Assembly: GCA_014529385.2 (NCBI GenBank)
Contig: CM043963.1
Span: 65,063,469-65,127,468 of the forward strand
Reading direction: 5' to 3'
Length of the DNA stretch: 64,000 nucleotides
Origin: Adiantum capillus-veneris
Taxonomy: Eukaryota > Streptophyta > Polypodiopsida > Polypodiales > Pteridaceae
The notes under the pieces are model-generated. The model ran no database searches, was not told the DNA's origin, and worked only from the letters and a program-made list of their open reading frames with translations. The position numbers and the translations under genes were made by a program. Positions within the stretch are counted from its first letter, which is position 1, and each line of letters starts with the position of its first letter. Positions 55,883 through 64,000 of the stretch are shown here, one piece after another.

Positions 55883-58800
55883 TAGGTGAAAGAGGGGAAA
55901 AACTAAAACATATCTTTAAAAATGTCAAGGATACTCCATTGTACACGAACTAAAACTCACCCTCCTTTATTGTTGCACCTTGACATATAAAACATGCACT
56001 AAATAGGAACATTAGAACATATAAAACCTTGAGAGAATCATATAAATAGAATTACCTTGAAAGGACCCTTAGTCTTTGTCATCTTTGCCCCGATTGGAGG
56101 TGATGCTAAGGTTGCATACATATAAAGTGATACTACGTAAACCACTAGGTATATGTGAAGCACTGTAGCCATCCTTGCTACCATTAGTGACTTTAAGCTC
56201 ATCGGGAAAGCTACCTTGGAGCCAAGAATCTCTTGTTGAACTCTTAGCTATTGCCACTTGACAGCTTAGAACTTCTTTCCTTGAAAGCACATGTAAAGGG
56301 TAAGCTTGGCCACACACAATCTATACTACACCTATAGACACATCCGATGATATAGATTAAACAATAGATCCTCTCAAGTTAGAATCGTATTGCCAACTAG
56401 ATAATTGAAACAATCATATCATCCCATGTGAAGAAGATAAAATTCTCAATACCCCAAAGAAACTAAGCGTACGAGATTTTTCCCAAATATGCCTTGCATA
56501 TACATAAGTGATATGCCAGACAAGCATAACTCAATCGCGAATGTGTGGTTGCAAGTCCATAGAGCTATGGAGACAAGAGATTGCCTCCCTTGAGGTTATC
56601 TTCCTTATAAAGTAAGCAATTATCAGCACAAAGTCATGTGAATGTGAGAACCAAGCTCCAAAAAGAATACGAAAGAGATGGTATCACATGAACAAGTTTC
56701 TTGAAAGTCAGGCCATGCCTATCTATTGCAAAAGAAATCATCATCTGTAACCTATGTAGAATACTAAGTACATACATGTGCAACTTAAAGAATGTCCATG
56801 ACACTAATGACAACTTAACCGATATGCAAAAGTTAATACAATGAGCAAAATAGGCCAAAGCGATCTTACCCTCTAGCAGATCAAAGAAAATTTCTTAACG
56901 TGACTACAGTGGAGATGGGATCTAATCTTGTTAAAATACTAGCACATAATTGCTATTGACACAAATTAATGCTACAAATGACAATAACAAGCAATGATGG
57001 GCATGCCATAATTCATAACCGGAGACTCCACTTGAAGTAAGACAAACTTGCCACATGCTGCTTAGGGCATGCACCTTGCGCATATAGACTATCTTAAGGA
57101 GAGCCTATCTTGACAGAGCACATTGCATCATAGAGAAAGCGCAAAAAAGCCTTTGATACTGAAATAAATACACCAATCAAGCACTACATGCATGCATGCA
57201 ACTCATAACAAATAGAATGATAAGCCCTTGGCTATAATGGCAGTCTCGATGGGTTTAATTAATACCCTTAAGTGCTCCACAATATCGATAACTAGCCTTG
57301 CTTTCCGTTATGGCCTTTAAAGCGCCTTGCTTTGCAAGTTATGAGTCTTTCCAAATCAACGGTGCATAACACATAAAAGGTGGTAAAAAATGTAAATTGT
57401 GCAACTTTGATGGCTGTCCTTTACCATTTTTTTCACAAGCTAGAAGAAAATGCTCTTATGAGAATGAATCTGGATGGAATTTGCAACCCTCGCACTATAG
57501 TTGCAAGTTGCAACTCCAATTTGGTATACCTTCTATATAGCCTTGCTCTTTATATGTGGTTGCTTAAATTCCCAAGTGGAGCCCTTGGGGGACGAGTTTC
57601 TCAGTAGTGTACCTAGCTCGTAGCCCTGGCTTGTGATGTGATGTACTATGAATATGGATCATAGCTATGGATTCCAATATACCTTGACAACCCCATCGTG
57701 TGTTTCATGCCGGTCGGATATTATAGGCAATTTGCTAACTTATTGTGTATATTGCTAGATATATCTTTGAATTGATCATGTTTAAGCCTTTAAAACCCCT
57801 CAAGATCGTATGCTTATAGCATATCTCAAGCTTTGGAAATGGTTATAAACATCTTGTACAAACAGCTTTGCTAATTTTGTCAAGTTGGGGTCGTCTTGCT
57901 ACAAAACAAACTCAAGATCAAATTAAAAATAAATAATCTTGATAATCTCAACCTTGTAGGCCAACTGCGGGTGTTACTGCCTTCAATGGAATTTGGTTTG
58001 ATTACTGTGGTCAAACATAAGCCCGTGGGTAGTAGTCTCTTGTTCCAAAATCCATACTCCATGCTTGTAAAAATCAAAAATTTAGAAAGAGAAAAGTAAA
58101 AAATGACGAAATAATTAACCTTGTTCAATCCTTTGCTTTTTTGGCATCATTGAAAGGTTTTCCAATCGTGCTCAAGTCCTAGCATAGACTTGCATGCCAA
58201 GCAATCAATCCCTCACCCGCGCTCATGAATTTCCCGCGTGGTTCTCTTTAGTTATCTCAAATTGAAGGGGGATCAATACGGGTTCAATTCCCTTGCTCCC
58301 CACCTGCAAGCCAGCAGCACATTTCTTGCCCCATGTCGATGCATTTTCATGCATGCCTAGCGAACATGGCCCCTAGGCCAAACTCGTGCATGATTTTGAG
58401 TGTGTAACAACCATGGCCATGGGTCAAGGCCTCTAGGTAGGCAGGATGCCCATTTTTAGGTGCCCAAATAACAAAAACCTTTTAAAAAATAGAAGCTTTG
58501 TCGATGGCAAACTGCAGTGACCAATAAGAGACACACACACACACACATAGTTCCAAAGTGTTAAAGGCCACTTAGCCTTTCATCATATGGTAAACATTAT
58601 GTATGATTAATTACCTATAAACCAGCAATCCTTGAGATTCCTCAAATGTAAAGTATTTTTATATTTGACAATAGCTTTTTTTTAAGAAGGGTGGTTATTT
58701 CATGGTGCAATAAGAATATATCAAAGGCTTACCAGTAAATAGGTGATACCATTTCTCTATTTATGCAACAAGGTAAAGTCTTCATATGGGCCTTCAAAAG

Positions 58801-58957
58801 GCCAAAAAGTGACTATTGAGGGGTCACGAGGGTTAAAAATCTATTTTAAAAAGGTTAGAACTCATAATGATCTCAGACATAAATGAGAGGGATACATTTA
58901 CAATATGAGACTACCAGTGTTTAGCGTTTGAACCATTCAACAAATCATATACTCACA
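55881..58957. other. 3-kb AT-rich stretch, no gene recognised
   Basis: Short frames on both strands lack motifs. A minus-strand frame at 56069-56317 ends beside a donor-like CAAG/GTAATT, but I could not build a gene around it. A CA array lies at about 58530-58547. Confidence 0.6.
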
Positions 58958-58983
58958 ATTGTAAGTTTGGCCAAAAAAAAATA

Positions 58984-60182
58984 TTTACAATATGAGATGA
59001 AAATTTCAAACTGACCCATTTTTGGCATGTACAAGGAGCATTGCCTTAACTTGTCTCAATCTTTTGGCCTTGACTAAAAAGAACTTATGTTTTTTTAATA
59101 TTCTTATTGGATGCAATTGAAAATCAAACTTCACTAAATGTCTTGATTTCAAGGTGATTAGGTCTCCACAATTTGGAAAAAAATAAACACTCCATCTAAA
59201 ATGCAATAGTAAAGGGTGTAGAAATGAAAAGCCTCTTGCAAATGGAAAATCAGAAGATTTTTATTCTATATAGAGGGGAGGCCTTGCCTATATGCAATGT
59301 GCCATGCTTTTGTGGAATTTAATTAATTTTAAAATGATAATAAAATATAAAAGAATCAAAAATTTAAAAAAATTATTATATTCAAACTTCAATTCATTTT
59401 TTTTCATCCCTCTCCAATAAAATTGAATGAAGCTTGTGGGAAAGATCATTTGAAAGGACTATTTTTGTCTTTTCAATTCTCTTCGAGACTTTTTAAGGCT
59501 CTTTTCAGTACACATGTCAAATAGCAAAATTTGAAATGCTTTCATCCATAGTGATACTAAGGCCTTTAGAGACCAAAAAGATTTTTAGTTCTACAACCAC
59601 ACCCTTTTTGGCCTCTAAAGGCCTTAGTTCACTTCTTGTTGTTTGACATGTGTCCTCAAAATAGCCTTAAAAAGTCTTAAAGAGAATTGAAAAGAAAGAA
59701 ACCATGTCTTTTCAAAGGATCTTTTCCAAAAGCTGCAATTTTTCAATTCTTTTTTGGAGAGTGATGCAACAAATGATTTGAAGTTTGAATATAATAATTA
59801 TTTAAAAACTTTTGATTCTTTCATGTACCATTAATCATTTCAAAATTAACTAAATTCAACAAAAACATGGCACATTGAATATAGGCAAGGCCACCCCTTT
59901 ATATAGAATAAAAGTTTTTTGATTTTTCAATTTTAAGAAGCTTTTCATTTTATATACCCTTCACTTTTTCATTTTAAATAAAGTGTTTATTTTTTCAAAT
60001 TTTGGAGACTTAATCACTTTGAAATCAAGACATTCGACGAAGGATTTTGATTTTAAATTGTATCTAACAAGGGAAAAAAAAAGTTATTTCTAGTGAAGGC
60101 AAAAAGAGTGAGACAAGTTAAGGCAATGTCGTTTGTACCTACCAAAAATGGGTTGATGTGAAATTTTCAAATCATATGTAAG
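58984..60182. repeat. 1.2-kb foldback (long inverted repeat)
   Basis: Left arm 58984-59580 and right arm about 59604-60182 are diverged reverse complements along nearly their whole length, with a loop of about 23 nt. Matching pairs include CATTGCCTTAACTTGTCTCA (outer), CTTGATTTCAA, ATATAGGCAAGGCC, AATTCTCTT and, at the apex, CTAAGGCCTTTAGAG. Weak similarity may extend to about 58958 and 60215. Arms are AT-rich and non-coding. A transcript would fold into one long hairpin. Confidence 0.92.
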
Positions 60183-60217
60183 AGTGCTCAGGAATAGACC
60201 AAACTCTATGTGCCTTC

Positions 60218-60312
60218 TACTTGGTTGGGCATCTCATTATATTAAGCATATGAGGGAGTACAACCGACTACGCACTATCTTGGCATACAGGACATGGGTT
60301 CGCACCAAGACC
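60218..60312 (+). other. tRNA-like segment, possible SINE head
   Basis: TTGGTTGGGCATCTC resembles an A-box and GGGTTCGCACC a B-box, about 70 nt apart. It lies just outside the foldback. No poly-A or second end was found. Confidence 0.3.
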
Positions 60313-61813
60313 TTCCGGCCACACACACCACACCTCCTCCCTTAGGGAGAAAAAGATAGACATTTTTTTATAATTTTGGGCTAAGAAAGGACTCGAGAAG
60401 AGGGATCAACTCCGACGCCTCATCCGGGGGAAGTGATCATACAACGACTGAGGGACTTGGGGACTCAACTTGGGGATTGGACATTGAATATCCCGACATA
60501 GGCAATGCATTAGGTTGTTATCCCAATGCAAGTGGCTTCGCGAGGAGGGGCTACATCATAACGACAAGGACACTATATTTTTGCTACCATACATCCTTCT
60601 TCAAAAGAGAATTGGTGTGGTGATTCTTGATACCAGGACAACTAGTTGCAATTTGAACAACTTCTAAAAACTTTTGTGAAAGAACCTAATAGATAAGCTC
60701 AACAATAACTGGTAAGCACTATAAAACAAAGAGGAAGACATTGTAATACTCGACTTAAATGGCACTGATCTGAGGGTGCATTGATTGTTCTTGGGAGACT
60801 AATCTGACTTGATGCATGTGGCCAAGCGAGGTTGGAATAAGGGCATTGATCTGACTAGGCCGCATTGATTTCTACTAGTATCCAACTATAGCTTCCAATA
60901 AAAAATGCAAACCTCCAATAAGCATTATTGAAGCTCCAAGATGCGTTTACTTTCTAGAGGCTGATTGTGCAAATTTTGTCTTGGTTGCCTTTGATGAGGA
61001 TGCACCCGTCAATGTCTTCTAAAGTGATCCGTAGATGCAATAAACTGCAGTATAGGCTAGCTGAGGTGCTTGCATCATTGAGAGGTCCCTAAGCCGATGC
61101 AGTACTGCAAGTTGGGGGAGACGGGTGCTTTAATCCAGGAGGGAGTTGGGCGAGGCCAAGCGGCAACGATGGCACCCTACGGCAGCTTGTTGGTTGTTCT
61201 GCTGCACGTAACAATGGTTCAGCTGGCGGCAGCAGTGTTGGGTCGTCGATCACGGCCAGGTGACAATGTATGGCGATAATTCGGGCACCATCAAACAACG
61301 AAAAAGAATGCAGGTGTCGGCAGCAGCAGCTGGGACTGCGGCAAAGAAGGGTGTGAGCACTAGTGGCCAAGGGCACCAAATGAGGCCTCTACGCGTATAG
61401 GATGGCAGCGGTAGGGCTCTGGTGATATTTCGGCCAGCTAGCCGACGTGGCCTTTGACTGGCCTTTCCAGCAGGGCGTCGAGCTCCACGTTGGCCATGCT
61501 TTACGGGCAGTTCAGTCAACACGCCGTGCGTCGCCGGCCACGTCATGCAAGCGTCAGTCCCTTTCCAATGGCTCAGGCCTTAGTGCCCACCGTCTGCAAT
61601 ATCTTGCAAAGCTTTTTGGGCCCGCCCTGGTCTCCACTTCGGCGCTGCAGGGCTGCTGGCCAATAGCCACGTCTTCCAAGTTTTTGTCTCTCCAAGGAAC
61701 CTTCAATGCCCCAAAGCCTAAGGTTAACAAAAATGTTTTAAGCTAATTAAGGGAAGAAACGAGCTCCAGCCACTACCCCTTGAAGTACACACACACCCAA
61801 ATGTTCACTCCCA

Positions 61814-61856
<43 letters not shown>

Positions 61857-61929
61857 TCACACACACACACACACACACAATGCAAAATTCACAAATCCCC
61901 ATGTATGGTTCTTTTAATGCTAGCGTTTT
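60313..61929. other. No gene recognised
   Basis: The part at 61090-61720 is GC-richer and gives overlapping frames of about 100 codons on both strands, none with motifs. A compound CT/CA microsatellite lies at 61818-61880. Confidence 0.55.
61818..61880. repeat. (CT)n(CA)n compound microsatellite
   Basis: CT array passing into CA, same order as at 44069. Confidence 0.97.
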
Positions 61930-61942
61930 ACAATGAACACTT

Positions 61943-64000
61943 GTGCATGATGAGCGCTCAAAGTACAAGGTTATGCGACAGGCAATTCTCCCATGGTCAC
62001 GAGTTGATGACTTTGTGCACGGCGAAGGTAAAATTGATGGCTATGATACTGTGTTCAACAAGTACACTCACCATCGTCATCATCCGGATGAAAAAAAGAG
62101 GATAATCAATGATGCATGGATTGAAAAGATTGTGTGAGTGCCAAATGATTATCCCTAACCTCTTAATTTTTTCAATAATTAGGTGTTTTTGAGCATTGGT
62201 CTCACAATTCTAACTTGTAGGTTTCGGTGTACATATGGTCTGCACGACGAGCGACATGCTGCTACCCCTCATTCTAGCGATGCCCATGATGCATCATTAC
62301 CAAGTGAGGCTGGCACAAGCAAGAAAACTCGCGAACGACGCAATAAAAGCCTCTTCAAGAGAGGATGTCAGTGCCATTTCAATATTAGCCGCTTGCAGCG
62401 TGATCAAAGCATGGGGTTAATCTCATATGTTCATCCCTATCATATTCATATGATTTGATTTGTCATGGTGAGGGTTCTCAAATCTTGTTCTCTCCGTGGG
62501 TGTCCAAGGAAAAGAAATTATGGGTGTATAATCTACTCCGGCGAGGGTTCACTCCTCAACAGGTACTGGACAGACATATCAAAGCATTGCACAATCAACT
62601 CACAATGGATTCCGTCCGTTCTACCACGAGAGATGATTTTCTCTCCATATGTGACATTCTCAACATAGCACGAAAGATAGCGGTTGACACAATTCAACTG
62701 CATGAGGATAATGCCGAGAGCACGAGACGGTGGTATCTTGAGAATGAGGCTATGGTTTTCATCTACCAAGAGCAAGACCTCACAAATAGCAAGGATTTCA
62801 TTCTTGGCATTCAATCGGCATGGCAAAGGGAGATGTGAAAAATGTATGGTGATAACAACCTTATCGCGATGGATGCTAAATTCGAAACAAACAAATACCA
62901 GGTATATACTTCAATCCTCGACCTGCATGTCCTTTAATTGCTAGCATGATCAAATCTACACCTTTGTTGTTTATAGTTTCACTTGTATACTATCCTCGTG
63001 TTCGACGCCCATCACAATGGCGTGCCCATAGCTTGGGTATTGACTTCAAGTGCCACGTTGGAGGTGACTTGTTTATGGTTGTCACAATTTAGAGATTCTA
63101 TGCTTGATTACCATAAATGTTGGGAACCTTCTGTTTTCATGGTGGATGATGCAGAAACAGAAATTTTTGCAATTAGGTATTATGTCTCCTTTTATCATGT
63201 GCATATATACACGTTGCTCATTGTTCCTTGATTGCTCATTGTTCTCAATGTGAGTACAGGCATGTCTTCAATGTTCCTATCTACTTGTGCTTGTGGCATG
63301 TGCGGCGATGTTGGCTCAAGCATCTTGTTAGAAAGGTACGGGGTTGGCCAACTAGGGCTTCCATGTTTCATAGCCTTGGAGTGATCATGCACATGCGAGG
63401 GTCTTCAAGCACGTCTGAGGTGGAAACACGAGAACGCATTCAAGGCATGCTAGCTTCCTTCTTCCTTGAATACCATGAGGAGGAGGCCTTCGTTGAGTAC
63501 TTCAAAACATATTGGCTCTCAAAAGTTGGTATGTATGGTGGAAACACTTTCTTGGCTGAAACACTTTATTCTCCATTCTTGGCTTGATAATATATATCCT
63601 TTTGTTTAGAGACATGTGGGTGTGTGCAGCCAAGACACTCCCACATTCAGGACAAGACACAAATGGGGCCATCGAAGCCTACCATGGTGTGTTGAAGTCG
63701 AAATTTCTTGGGAGGTAGAGGAAGATGGCTAGCCATAGAGTTGATTGGCTACTACACAAATTAACCTCTGCGGCTCTTCCTTTATATTGGTACGTTCAAA
63801 TGATGAAAGATAAAGGTTTTGTTCGTAACAATGCCATTGAGAATCTTGTGGAAAATTCCTTTGAGACGGCAATCGAAATTCCCGATGAGCATGTATCTAT
63901 GATTGTTGGGGAGAATGGAAGGCATGCACTAGTGCAATGTGCATCAAACCCCAAGATTGTACACACTATATACAATCCCGAGAGCCTATGGGCATGTTGC
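61943..64000 (+). pseudogene. MULE/FAR1-type transposase, spliced, runs off the window
   Basis: The gene encodes a Mutator-like transposase. An N-terminal FAR1/WRKY-like zinc domain (IDGYDTVFNKY; GCQCHFNISRLQ) is followed by the MULE core: LIAMDAKFETN with the first Asp, VFDAHHNGVPIAWVLTS, SVFMVDDAETEI with the second Asp, VPIYLCLWHVRRCWLKH with the C-x-W-H motif, and NGAIEAYHGVLKSKFLG with the Glu. Introns with GT...AG ends fit at about 62136-62221, 62903-62977, 63177-63259 and 63529-63611; each restores the homology. Stops after QREM (62836) and after FLGR (63717), and a frame change near 62450, indicate a pseudogene. The C-terminal SWIM finger would lie beyond 64000. Confidence 0.85.

Noticed and set aside
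56055-56317. Exon of a minus-strand host gene with a CAAG/GTAATT donor
   Set aside because: A stop lies inside the frame before the donor and no partner exons were found.
61089-61746. Overlapping 60-100-codon frames on both strands
   Set aside because: GC-rich sequence keeps all frames open; no motif or homology supports any one.

Overview
The window reads as repeat-rich nuclear DNA of a land plant with a large genome. Support for this: plant-type Ty3/gypsy and Ty1/copia retrotransposons (one carrying a chromodomain), a plant L1-type LINE with a DUF4283-like first ORF, a spliced MULE/FAR1-type transposase, initiator-tRNA-Met and Athila-style primer binding sites, more than a dozen (CT)n/(GA)n microsatellites, and no intact host gene. 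Seed-free plants (fern or lycophyte) would fit the style of the gypsy integrases and the extreme CT arrays, but the species is not identifiable from what I can see.

Layout. 1-6434: degenerate chromovirus-type gypsy element on the minus strand; its 5' LTR abuts, and seems inserted in, a LINE reverse transcriptase on the plus strand (6436-7960). 8761-9425: element with long inverted ends and a CT-repeat core. 9426-13490: non-coding, with microsatellites, a 41-G run and tRNA-like fragments. 13491-27101: minus-strand copia element split inside its RT by an 11.6-kb plus-strand element (element A, 14978-26534) with two 960-bp LTRs, a Gag-protease region and no RT or integrase. 27102-about 34600: element B, an Athila/Tat-like element with a 381-bp left LTR, no gag, and decayed RT/RNase H and integrase. 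About 34560-39023: minus-strand copia element. 39024-43120: mostly non-coding, with acidic unknown reading frames and a possible LTR start. 45290-46619: gypsy relic in which early RT is joined to integrase. 50735-51545: PIF1-like helicase relic. 52100-55569: L1-type LINE that stops just before its RT, followed at once by a 138-bp hairpin. 58984-60182: 1.2-kb near-complete foldback. 61943-64000: MULE transposase pseudogene with recognisable introns, running off the window.

How the parts relate. Nothing here looks functional on its own. Frames are broken by small indels, two tandem duplications and nonsense codons, and several catalytic residues are lost through changes of the C-to-T/G-to-A type. 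Nesting gives an order: copia 13491-27101 is older than element A inside it, and the LINE at 6436 is probably older than the gypsy element beside it.

The most interesting structure is in the long leaders of elements A and B. Each carries an array of 20-24 bp palindromes spaced about 285 nt apart (with a 125-nt sub-period in A). The palindrome sequence differs between the two elements, and its core recurs in both LTRs of A. Element A also has about eight W-x-P-K motifs downstream of its protease, where pol would normally begin.
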